Positions 1 through 6,255 of a stretch of 10,658 bases of DNA are shown here, piece by piece (position 1 is the stretch's first letter; each line of letters opens with the position of its first letter). The notes below the pieces were generated by a model. The model was not told the origin of the DNA. It was given only the letters and a program-made list of their open reading frames with translations, and did not search any database. The DNA comes from an uncultured Flammeovirgaceae bacterium. Lineage in GTDB: Bacteria; Bacteroidota; Bacteroidia; Cytophagales; Cyclobacteriaceae. The stretch is taken from assembly GCA_937138955.1 (NCBI GenBank), contig CAKZPJ010000755.1, forward strand, positions 1-10,658. The letters are read 5' to 3'. The translations under genes and the position numbers were made by a program.

Positions 1-560
1 CCATCCAGAAAAGACTGAAGCTCATTTGATGTTTTTTCAAGTTTAGCAATTGCCTGCTTATGCTCAATATTCTGCAGCCGAAGATCCAATAGCTTTACCA
101 CCTGCTTGGCAAGTGTTTCCAGAGCAAATTGCTGTTCCTGACTGAATTCTCGAGGTTCAACGTCTATTGTGCATAAAGTACCAAGTCGGTAACCATCTGG
201 GTTAACCAAAGGCTTACCAGCATAAAAGCGAATCTTAGGATCTAGCTTAACTAATGGGTTCCCCGAAAAACGCTCATCTTCTTGCGCGTCTTTGATTATC
301 AGCATATCATCACTGTGGATAGCATGAGCACAAAAAGCCAGATCGCGGGGTGTTTCGTTCACTTCAAGTCCTACTTTGGCTTTAAACCACTGACGGTCGC
401 TATCAATCAATGAGATCAGTGAGATTGGAACCTTGCAAACCTGGGCTGCCAGTTGTACTAATTCGTCAAACTCCTTCTCTGCAGATGTATCTAATATCCG
501 ATAATCCTTTAGTGCTTTGAGCCTTTTTGATTCATTAAAAGGTATCTCGGGTATTATCAT
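1..560 (-). CDS. GAF-domain sensory/signalling protein, partial (3' end beyond the window)
   Basis: An open frame of 186 codons runs leftward from ATG at 558-560 off the window edge. An in-frame TAG lies 15 bases upstream of this ATG with no other start between, so the start is secure. The N-terminus has the widespread pattern of GAF proteins in sensor kinases and cyclase-type regulators: RLKAL..YRILDT..E.EFDELV (about residues 12-35), then PISLISLID..RQWFKAKVGL, ETPRDLAFCAHAI, a DA..D.RFSGNPLV segment, IRFYAGKPL and LGTLCTIDVEPREFS. After about residue 150 the chain becomes helical and charged (IEHKQAIAKLEKTSNELQ), like the linker into a PAS, histidine kinase or other output domain, which is not visible here. 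There is no signal peptide or membrane segment, so it is probably cytosolic. GAF identity is strong; ligand and output type cannot be read. Confidence 0.87.
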   Translation of the reverse strand, partial: MIIPEIPFNESKRLKALKDYRILDTSAEKEFDELVQLAAQVCKVPISLISLIDSDRQWFKAKVGLEVNETPRDLAFCAHAIHSDDMLIIKDAQEDERFSGNPLVKLDPKIRFYAGKPLVNPDGYRLGTLCTIDVEPREFSQEQQFALETLAKQVVKLLDLRLQNIEHKQAIAKLEKTSNELQSFLD

Positions 561-1300
561 CAGTTTACTATTTGGCTATCAGCTTCAGCGTTGAGCTTAT
601 CAAGAGTATATACAGAACCATAAAAATAAAAGATTATACCTAACATTAAATTTTTACAGTTTTATGTCATGTGAGATATATTCAAGAAAGAATTAATCCA
701 CTCTTTTTTGAAGTTACCGCGGCACAGTCACTCGTTCCAAATCAGAGAAATCAGGTCTAATGCGGGGTGATTCGCCCATACTAGTAAATGTTTCATACTT
801 TTCTATGGCATGTAATTTTCGTGGTGAATATCTATACAAGAAGGCATTGATAGGATGCTGCTGTTTAGCTGAAATCTTTGAGAGTTACATGTTTTGAAGA
901 GAACAAGCTAAATTTCTGATTTCCCTAATGCCTCTGCGATTACGCTGTCGTATAGTTTAGGAATTCTTATCTTGACGTAACCCTTAATCAATTTTTACTT
1001 CGTTAGAGCCAATTTCAAAGTAGCCTAAACCTAAATCTCATTTTACAAGAACTATCATTTAAAAGCGTGTAGATAGTAATTTAAGTATGGAATCAGCCAG
1101 ATGGCAATCCACTTGCGTGAGTTATGAGAATTAAAACTTGAATGTGAAGGGGAGGTTAATCACAGCCCAATATATAGATAGGCTCAGTGTTTCCGGGTTG
1201 GAAAAAGTTCTCGGGTGGTACTATAATGGCTTTTGCTTTTATACTTTGTACTCATTTTATAGTGCCAAATTCATGGCGAATCGTGAGACCGATACTGCCG
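561..1300. other. Gene-poor stretch, nothing assignable
   Basis: About 740 bases without a supportable gene. Every frame on both strands is interrupted often, the only longer frame (starting at TTG 1138) has no family resemblance and runs antisense into the small gene at 1301-1543, and no tRNA-like arm or strong terminator stem was found by eye. It includes the 5' flank of the GAF gene (561 to roughly 660, AT-rich) and the 3' flank of the 1301-1543 gene. A decayed gene or a non-coding RNA cannot be excluded. Confidence 0.5.
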
Positions 1301-1543
1301 CTATTGTTCGTCAAACTCATACTTATCGCATCGGCACTCGTACCAGTCTTTAACGAGTCGCTCCAGCTCCAATATGCCGACAGAAATAGCTTCAAACCCA
1401 ACATACTCTTTACCGTACGCGATCATAACGGGGCGTATTGGCTGTTCAGATATGTTCACTTGATGGGCTAGCGACATAGACTGTATCTTCTCTACAATCT
1501 TGCTCTGTTCTGGGTCATCATTGTGTATGTTAAGTGTAATCAT
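1301..1543 (-). CDS. Small glutaredoxin/thioredoxin-fold-like protein (80 aa), putative
   Basis: The 80-residue frame begins at ATG 1541-1543, preceded by AGGA four bases upstream, a better start than the TTG that would add 34 residues. The order of elements resembles a reduced glutaredoxin-like fold: an initial strand MITLNIHND, a helix PEQSKIVEKIQSM, a strand HQVNISEQ, a possible cis-proline at RPVM (Pro38), a strand-turn IAYGKEYVGF, then a helix EAISVGILELERLVKDWYE ending in C70-x-C72. Similar short proteins with an N-terminal MI.LY.H segment and a C-terminal Cys-containing acidic tail are, as I recall, common in Bacteroidota. There is no CxxC after the first strand, so ordinary dithiol redox activity is unlikely; the two C-terminal cysteines could bind metal or a partner. 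It stands alone, divergent from the amidohydrolase gene. Overlapping plus-strand frames show no family resemblance. Function unknown; reality of the gene moderately supported. Confidence 0.52.
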   Translation of the reverse strand: MITLNIHNDDPEQSKIVEKIQSMSLAHQVNISEQPIRPVMIAYGKEYVGFEAISVGILELERLVKDWYECRCDKYEFDEQ

Positions 1544-1783
1544 TTTCCTGTTTGTTTGCTGTTCTACAGACTGCTTCAAAAGAAGCGCTTGTTTATTTTC
1601 TTCTACTTCTACGCCAATTGTAATAGTTGGTTTACTGCACCACAATCAAACCCCTTCGGTTCTCAAAACTTCAAACGCGGATGTAAAATTGAGCGTCTAT
1701 CATTTTTACTGTCAATTATGAGGTTGATTGTGAATAGCAAATTAGTATATTATCTCACCTGCTAACTACTAACAAAACCTACT
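1544..1783. other. Divergent intergenic region
   Basis: About 240 bases separate the minus-strand small gene from the plus-strand amidohydrolase gene and should hold both promoters. Frames crossing it are interrupted or start at TTG and lack family similarity. A five-base stem with an AAAA loop (GCTTC/GAAGC, 1573-1586) is present but is too short to interpret. Confidence 0.45.
1723..1753 (+). promoter_or_regulatory. Candidate Bacteroidota-type promoter for the amidohydrolase gene
   Basis: GTTG at 1723-1726 and TATATTAT at 1746-1753 are 19 bases apart, the spacing of the Bacteroidota housekeeping promoter (TTTG, about 19, TAnnTTTG). The -7 box matches imperfectly (TTAT for TTTG). It would place the transcription start about 20-25 bases before the ATG at 1784. 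Tentative. Confidence 0.28.
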
Positions 1784-2884
1784 ATGAAAGCATCTATTAC
1801 CTTCCTAACTTGGATTATTTTATCTACAGTAGCTAATTACCCTTTGTACGCCCAAAGCCAGCCCAACTCGCCTGAGCAGATTCTGCTAAAAGATTATCGC
1901 CCGGTTTCGCTATATCAAATCGAAACCCACCAAATTGAGAAAGCGAAATATCCAGTGATTGACCTACACTCGCATAGCTACCCCGATAGCCCAGAACAAG
2001 TTGAAGATTGGATTCGCGTCATGGATTCAGTAGGAGTCAATAAGTCAGTAGTAATGACTTATCAAACTGGAAAGACCTTTGACTCACTCGCTCAAATTTA
2101 TAACCAGTACCCTGATCGGTTCATTCTTTTTTGTGGATTTGACTATACGGGCTACGATCAGCCCAATTACGGTCCGGCAGCGGTAGCTGAACTAGAACGC
2201 TGTGTGAAAATGGGGGCTAAAGGCGTTGGTGAACTGGGTGATAAGGGAAAAGGTCTGTTCTACTCGAGCCCTACTAAAGCATTCGGCATGCACATTGATG
2301 ACCCTCGGATGAAACCACTAATCAAGAAATGTGGTGAACTGGGTATTCCTATTAGCATTCACGTAGCGGAACCGATGTGGATGTATGAACCTATGAACGA
2401 GCAAAATGACGGGCTAATGAACGCTTATAAGTGGAGATTGGATGACCAACCTGATATTGTGGGGCATGCAGGTATGGTAAAGATTCTAGAAAATGCGGTA
2501 CGAGATAATCCCAATACCACGTTTATTGCTTGTCACTATGCTAACTGCTCCTACGATCTATCTATCTTAGGTAACCTATTTGATCAGTATCCCAACCTTT
2601 ACGCGGATAATGCCGCCCGCTACGCTGAAACCGCAACTATTCCGCGCTACGTAGCCCGCTTTTACGAAAAATATCAAGATCGCCTAGTCTTTGGAACTGA
2701 TATGGGCACCGAGCCAGCGATGTATCGCTTACTGTTTCGCATTATGGAAACAGATGACGAACACTTTTACGATCGCAATCGCTCTAGCTACCATTGGGCC
2801 TTTAATGGATATGATTTACCCCCCGACGTGCTGGAAAAAGTATATCGCACCAACGCCCTGAAGATTCTAGGACTTGAAGAATAA
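1784..2884 (+). CDS. Exported metal-dependent amidohydrolase (amidohydrolase-2 / ACMSD-like TIM barrel)
   Basis: The 366-residue protein starts with a hydrophobic leader ending LYAQ (about residues 1-24), a likely signal peptidase I site, so it probably works in the periplasm or outside. The mature chain has the metal-site layout of the amidohydrolase-2 family (PF04909): HxH at H62/H64 in the first strand (VIDLHSHSYP), H193 (ISIHVAEP), H251 (FIACHYAN) and D306 (VFGTDMG). E150 in GVGELG is a further candidate ligand. Members are hydrolases or non-oxidative decarboxylases of ring or acid substrates, usually with one divalent metal; the substrate cannot be read here. An exported version is less usual than the cytosolic type. 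No clear ribosome binding site; the leader ACCTACTATG is AT-rich. The stop is only 5 bases from the stop of the opposing GH5 gene, so the transcripts converge. Family assignment is firm, reaction unknown. Confidence 0.9.
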   Translation: MKASITFLTWIILSTVANYPLYAQSQPNSPEQILLKDYRPVSLYQIETHQIEKAKYPVIDLHSHSYPDSPEQVEDWIRVMDSVGVNKSVVMTYQTGKTFDSLAQIYNQYPDRFILFCGFDYTGYDQPNYGPAAVAELERCVKMGAKGVGELGDKGKGLFYSSPTKAFGMHIDDPRMKPLIKKCGELGIPISIHVAEPMWMYEPMNEQNDGLMNAYKWRLDDQPDIVGHAGMVKILENAVRDNPNTTFIACHYANCSYDLSILGNLFDQYPNLYADNAARYAETATIPRYVARFYEKYQDRLVFGTDMGTEPAMYRLLFRIMETDDEHFYDRNRSSYHWAFNGYDLPPDVLEKVYRTNALKILGLEE

Positions 2885-2889
2885 CGCAC

Positions 2890-4839
2890 TTAGCGAACGA
2901 CAAATCGGTGTACCGATAAACTGCCCTGATCATCAGTGACGCGGAGCAAGTAAATGCCCGATGTTAGTTCCAAAACTGATAATTCAGCCGCCTCAGTAAA
3001 CGTATTTTGCCGAAGTATCTGCCCCGATGAGTTTGAGAGTTCGTAGCGATAATGCTGAGTCGGTTTACCGACCACTTGTAAGGACGACTGCACCGGATTG
3101 GGGTATATTCTAACCATTGCCTCGGTCAGATTATCGTTCGGCAGAGCAGTGATTACTTGTGTAAAGGCTGTAGGGTCTAAAACCTGCACGGTGTCTTGAT
3201 TGGTAAGCTGAATATTATCAAACCACAATTGAGCATCGCCGAAGTCCTGCCGTTCCGCCACAATCTCCAATCGGTCAACTGCCGACCAATCAAATTTTCC
3301 CTCTGGTTCGTACCACTCGCCTTCCCAAGCTCCTTGCTCCACGAAGCTCTGGAGCGGAATACGAACTACGTGCCAAAAGCGATCAAAGGACGCAACATCT
3401 ACACCAATGGTGGTGCCCATGCGCCAGGGCAAATCATCCGCCCCGGTATCCGTATCTAACCAACGAATGTCAAACCTCAGCGAAGGATCGGTTCCTCGTA
3501 CCAAAAAGCTCAGCGTGTAATCTTGATTAATTAGTTGCGATAAATCTTTATTTGGGGCGAAGTCGAAAGCGATTGTGTTATACTGCTGGGCCTCGGTCCA
3601 GTACAAGCAGTATTGCCCGTTGTTAGGCTGATCAGTGGCGTAGAGATTCACCTGTCCGTCAGAATTACTGCTCAGGTTGATTCGTTCACCTACAAAATCG
3701 TTATAAATGAGAAAACCGGTACTATCGGGACGGAGCTGGTATTCGGTTTGAGGGGGAACATTAAAATCTAGAGCCTGAAGTAATTCGGTGTTTAAGTTGT
3801 GCTCAAACAAATCGTTATCGCCTTCTTCAAACAGGCCGAACCCACCGTGGTAGTCCCAGATCGTCCAGGAGATATTGGCTTCTTCTAGTATTTTTCGTAC
3901 TTCTTCGTACCAAAATACTCGAGAACTATTGTCGCTATTGGGAATATACACTCCGAACTCGCCGCAGAATACCGGAACTTGTCGCTCCTCTTGGAATCTG
4001 GCGGCAATTGCTATTCGCGAACGTACTTGGGATACAAATCCTTCTTGGCCGTAGTTGTCAAACGCTGACTCAATCCAAGTCCCCTGCAACCCATTAGGAA
4101 ACTCCGGCATCTGGCTAGCTTGATAGGGAAAAGGCACATCGCGTAGAAGTCCCATAGAAGGAGTTGTCCAACTAGCTCCCTGATGGGTAAAGATAAACGG
4201 GTCGTAGAAGTGAAAGGTGTAGATAAGATTATCATCTTCGTAAACCGGCATTTGATCAAGACGATAATAGCTATTAAAGTTAGTTGGGCCTACAATAATA
4301 GTGTGCTTAGTATCTACTGCCCGAATCGCCTGGATTACCTCCCCCTGAATAGCGTTCCAGACATCATCGGCAATACCGTGGGGTTCGTTCAGCACTTCGT
4401 AATACAATTTTTCAAAACGGTTTTGGTAGCGAGCGGCGAGCTGAGGCCAAACTTTTTTCAGTACCTCCCCTACTGCAGGATCGGTGCTTACCGCCGGATC
4501 AAAAGTATGGTTGTCCAAGATCAGATGCAGATCTAACTCTTCGGCCCAATCAACCACTGGGTCAAGGAATTCATAAAAGAGTGGGTCAACTACGTAGTTG
4601 GGTGCCCCGTTGGTCATGTAGTGGAGATTGATTGGCAAGCGAACCACATCGCAACCCAGGCTTTTGATCTGTTCAAAATCCTTTTTGGTATAGCGAGTAA
4701 ACTGCACTTGCTGGGCACTTCCAGCCTGAAACCAGCCGGTAAGATTAATACCTCGGCTAAAGGGGATTTCTTGGGCTGATAATGATGCGATAGAGATTAA
4801 TACGAACAATAACGATAGAAAGAGACTATATCTTCTCAT
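2890..4839 (-). CDS. Secreted glycoside hydrolase family 5 (cellulase-like) with beta-sandwich module and T9SS sorting domain
   Basis: The 649-residue protein has three parts after a signal peptide (residues 1-22, ending SLSA). Residues about 25-360 are a GH5 (beta/alpha)8 barrel: R67 in DVVRLPI, H111 in LDNHT, the acid/base E152 in VLNEPHG, H210 and Y212 in FHFYD, the nucleophile E294 in FCGEFGV and W328 in WTIWDY. GH5 enzymes cleave beta-glucans, mannans or related beta-linked glycans by a retaining mechanism; the exact substrate is not readable. Residues about 370-550 look like a jelly-roll carbohydrate-binding module (CBM11/CBM4-like; aromatic-rich, ending LWFDNIQL). Residues about 575-649 are a type IX secretion C-terminal sorting domain: VRIYPNPVQSSLQV near the start, then LTSGIYLLRVTDDQG and a final RFVVR. 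So the enzyme should cross the outer membrane and stay on the cell surface or be released. Start at ATG 4837-4839 gives an ideal signal peptide. It is transcribed alone. Confidence 0.95.
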   Translation of the reverse strand: MRRYSLFLSLLFVLISIASLSAQEIPFSRGINLTGWFQAGSAQQVQFTRYTKKDFEQIKSLGCDVVRLPINLHYMTNGAPNYVVDPLFYEFLDPVVDWAEELDLHLILDNHTFDPAVSTDPAVGEVLKKVWPQLAARYQNRFEKLYYEVLNEPHGIADDVWNAIQGEVIQAIRAVDTKHTIIVGPTNFNSYYRLDQMPVYEDDNLIYTFHFYDPFIFTHQGASWTTPSMGLLRDVPFPYQASQMPEFPNGLQGTWIESAFDNYGQEGFVSQVRSRIAIAARFQEERQVPVFCGEFGVYIPNSDNSSRVFWYEEVRKILEEANISWTIWDYHGGFGLFEEGDNDLFEHNLNTELLQALDFNVPPQTEYQLRPDSTGFLIYNDFVGERINLSSNSDGQVNLYATDQPNNGQYCLYWTEAQQYNTIAFDFAPNKDLSQLINQDYTLSFLVRGTDPSLRFDIRWLDTDTGADDLPWRMGTTIGVDVASFDRFWHVVRIPLQSFVEQGAWEGEWYEPEGKFDWSAVDRLEIVAERQDFGDAQLWFDNIQLTNQDTVQVLDPTAFTQVITALPNDNLTEAMVRIYPNPVQSSLQVVGKPTQHYRYELSNSSGQILRQNTFTEAAELSVLELTSGIYLLRVTDDQGSLSVHRFVVR

Positions 4840-4861
4840 AATGCTAGGCGTAGTCTGTTCA

Positions 4862-4889
4862 GAAATATAAAAACTTATCGCCTAACAAG
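4862..4889 (-). promoter_or_regulatory. Candidate Bacteroidota-type promoter for the GH5 gene
   Basis: Read on the minus strand, CTTG (4886-4889) is followed after 16 bases by TATATTTC (4862-4869), seven of eight positions of the TAnnTTTG -7 box. The box ends 22 bases before the ATG at 4839, allowing a short leader of about 15 bases. The segments TAGGCG (4845-4850) and CGCCTA (4879-4884) form an inverted pair around the -7 box, which might be an operator or chance. Confidence 0.36.
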
Positions 4890-5048
4890 CTAACCCGTGT
4901 GATATATAGCTGTCCGGGCGTCGTAATAGCTTTTCTGCAGAAAGAATCTAACAAGAATAAAGCGCAAAGCATTCGCAGACGGTCAGGTACTCGATAATAA
5001 ATAATACCGTTATACGTGATATAGATCAATCCTCAATTGCTCCCCTTT

Positions 5049-5294
5049 AAATGAAGTAAGATTTACTGCCGACGCAGGAATTTACCTACCGGATCAGTTT
5101 ATTGGCTTCCTGACGCGGGAATTACTCCGTCGGACTGGTTTGATTGTCTCCCGACACGGGAATTACCCCGTCGGAAGGATTTGATAGCCCGTTTCCCGCG
5201 TCGGCAAGGTATCGGAAAAGGTTGACGGGCAGCTTCCCACGTCATTGACCTTTCGGTAAGGTTTGAGTGACTACTCATATCATTGAGAGACGAA
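5049..5294. repeat. Degenerate 41-bp-period repeat array with half-units that change orientation
   Basis: A CGG(A/T) motif recurs at 5090, 5131, 5172, 5213 and 5254, exactly 41 bases apart. Each copy starts a block approximating CGGANNGGTTTGATNG. The second half of the unit differs by position. Before and in the first two blocks (5071, 5112, 5153) it reads like GACGCGGGAATTACYCCGT; in the third and fourth it reads (T)TTCCCGCGTC-like (5193-5202; weaker at 5234-5243), the reverse complement of GACGCGGGAA. Blocks at 5090 and 5131 are identical at 30 of 41 positions by hand count; the last block keeps only its first half. Because 41 is not a multiple of three and stops are frequent, it is not a coding repeat. 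Each forward unit can fold as a small hairpin (CCGAC...GTCGG around an AATTA loop). It lies between divergent GH5 and bicupin genes, ending about 45 bases before the bicupin promoter. Role unknown. Confidence 0.68.
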
Positions 5295-5340
5295 AAGCAG
5301 CAATGGTTAGGTAAGAAAATGAGTAAAAGCTTCAACTAAC

Positions 5341-5370
5341 TTGGTCTACCTGATTAATTCCGCTATTTTG
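5341..5370 (+). promoter_or_regulatory. Candidate Bacteroidota-type promoter for the bicupin gene
   Basis: TTG (5341-5343) and TATTTTG (5364-5370) are 20 bases apart, resembling the Bacteroidota TTG / TAnnTTTG promoter with one base missing in the -7 box. The ATG at 5392 follows 21 bases after the box, giving a short leader, like the GH5 candidate. This placement argues that the TTG at 5341 is a promoter element and not the start codon. A nine-base inverted pair, GGTTAGGTA (5305-5313) and TACCTAACC (5372-5380), brackets it. Confidence 0.4.
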
Positions 5371-5391
5371 ATACCTAACCTACCATATCCT

Positions 5392-6159
5392 ATGCTGTTT
5401 TTACTAATTATCCTTTTGTCTATTAGCATGCCACTAATTGCCCAACAGCCTCCAGTAGGATCTAAAGTTTACCGTTGGGAGGAAGCGAAGATCACTTCGT
5501 CGGATATTCGGGTACGGCGACACTTTCTGAAGGGAAGTACCCACGACTTATCTCACTTAGAACTACACGCTACTACCTTATCTCCCGGGCAACCGCTGCA
5601 TCCGCTTCATACTCACGAGCAGCGGGAGGAGTTAATTATTATCAAGGAAGGTTCGGTAGAAGTGGTTATTGAGGAAGAAAAGCAAGTGTTAGGTCCGGGC
5701 AGCGTTGCTTTAGTAATGCCCGGTGATCGGCACAACCTGACGAACGTAGGGCAAGACTCTGCCTCATTCTATATTCTGCTTTATACTGCCAAATCGGAAC
5801 CCAATCAGCAACGAGCCACTGAAGCGGGCGGTTCTTTAATCGTCAAGTGGAAAGACATACCGTTTCAGGAACGGAAAAAAGGCGGAGTACGATCATTCTT
5901 TGAGCGACCTACGGCTATGCTAAAGCGATTAGAGATGCACGTGACTACCCTAAATCCCGGAATTCAAAGTCACCCGCCCCATACCCATCGTCCGGCTGAA
6001 ATCATATTGATGCTGGAAGGAGAGAGTCAGGAGTTTATTGACGGGGAATATTTTCAGGGAAGTGAAGGTGATTTATACTTTCTGGGATCGGAAACCGAGC
6101 ATACGATCAAGAATACCGGAACTAAACCTTGTACCTACTTTGCCTTTCAGTTTCATTAG
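5392..6159 (+). CDS. Exported bicupin (two cupin domains)
   Basis: The 255-residue protein starts at ATG 5392; a TTG 51 bases upstream would spoil the signal peptide and overlap the promoter. Residues 1-18 are a strongly hydrophobic leader ending PLIAQ, so export is likely. Cupin 1 (about 55-130) has the metal motif H-P-L-H-T-H-E-Q-R-E-E (H73, H75, E79/E80) and the later GDRHNL histidine H114. Cupin 2 (about 180-250) has HPPHTHRPAE (H194, H197, H199, E203) and ETEHTI with H237. Both sites thus look metal-competent. Bicupins include ureidoglycine aminohydrolase, quercetinase-like dioxygenases, oxalate decarboxylases and sugar-binding or isomerase types; overall layout is closest to the short bicupins of the first kind, but export and lack of purine genes nearby make that role doubtful. 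It is followed after 96 bases by a dehydrogenase lipoprotein gene on the same strand, so co-expression is possible. Substrate unknown. Confidence 0.88.
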   Translation: MLFLLIILLSISMPLIAQQPPVGSKVYRWEEAKITSSDIRVRRHFLKGSTHDLSHLELHATTLSPGQPLHPLHTHEQREELIIIKEGSVEVVIEEEKQVLGPGSVALVMPGDRHNLTNVGQDSASFYILLYTAKSEPNQQRATEAGGSLIVKWKDIPFQERKKGGVRSFFERPTAMLKRLEMHVTTLNPGIQSHPPHTHRPAEIILMLEGESQEFIDGEYFQGSEGDLYFLGSETEHTIKNTGTKPCTYFAFQFH

Positions 6160-6255
6160 GCCCACCCCGGCAGTGTTTTAGTAACATTTGTTTATTTCCA
6201 TTCAAACTTCGCTTGCTTAAGGGCGTTGATTAGGTTAGAGACTAATTTGAAAGAT

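Noticed and set aside
1187..1471. Plus-strand 94-residue frame
   Set aside because: It is antisense to the better supported 80-residue gene, has no recognisable family or start context, and looks like a shadow.
1573..1586. GCTTC-AAAA-GAAGC hairpin in the divergent intergenic region
   Set aside because: A five-base stem is expected by chance and there is no supporting context.
1544..1645. 34-residue N-terminal extension of the small glutaredoxin-like protein
   Set aside because: It would start at TTG without a ribosome binding site; the ATG at 1541-1543 has AGGA just upstream and begins the first strand of the predicted fold.
4183..4536. Plus-strand 117-residue frame inside the GH5 gene
   Set aside because: It is antisense to a protein with intact GH5 catalytic motifs and has no domain resemblance.
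5049..5294. CRISPR array or integron attC sites
   Set aside because: The 41-bp units have no invariant repeat with unique spacers of constant size, no cas or integrase gene is present, and the GTTAGGT/ACCTAAC heptamers to the right are in the wrong order for an attC site.
5099..5335. Minus-strand 78-residue frame across the repeat block
   Set aside because: It has no family resemblance, and the 41-bp period shifts frame at each unit, so the repeat is not a coding repeat.
5341..5391. TTG start adding 17 residues to the bicupin
   Set aside because: It would put polar residues before the signal peptide, and the TTG fits better as a promoter -33 element.
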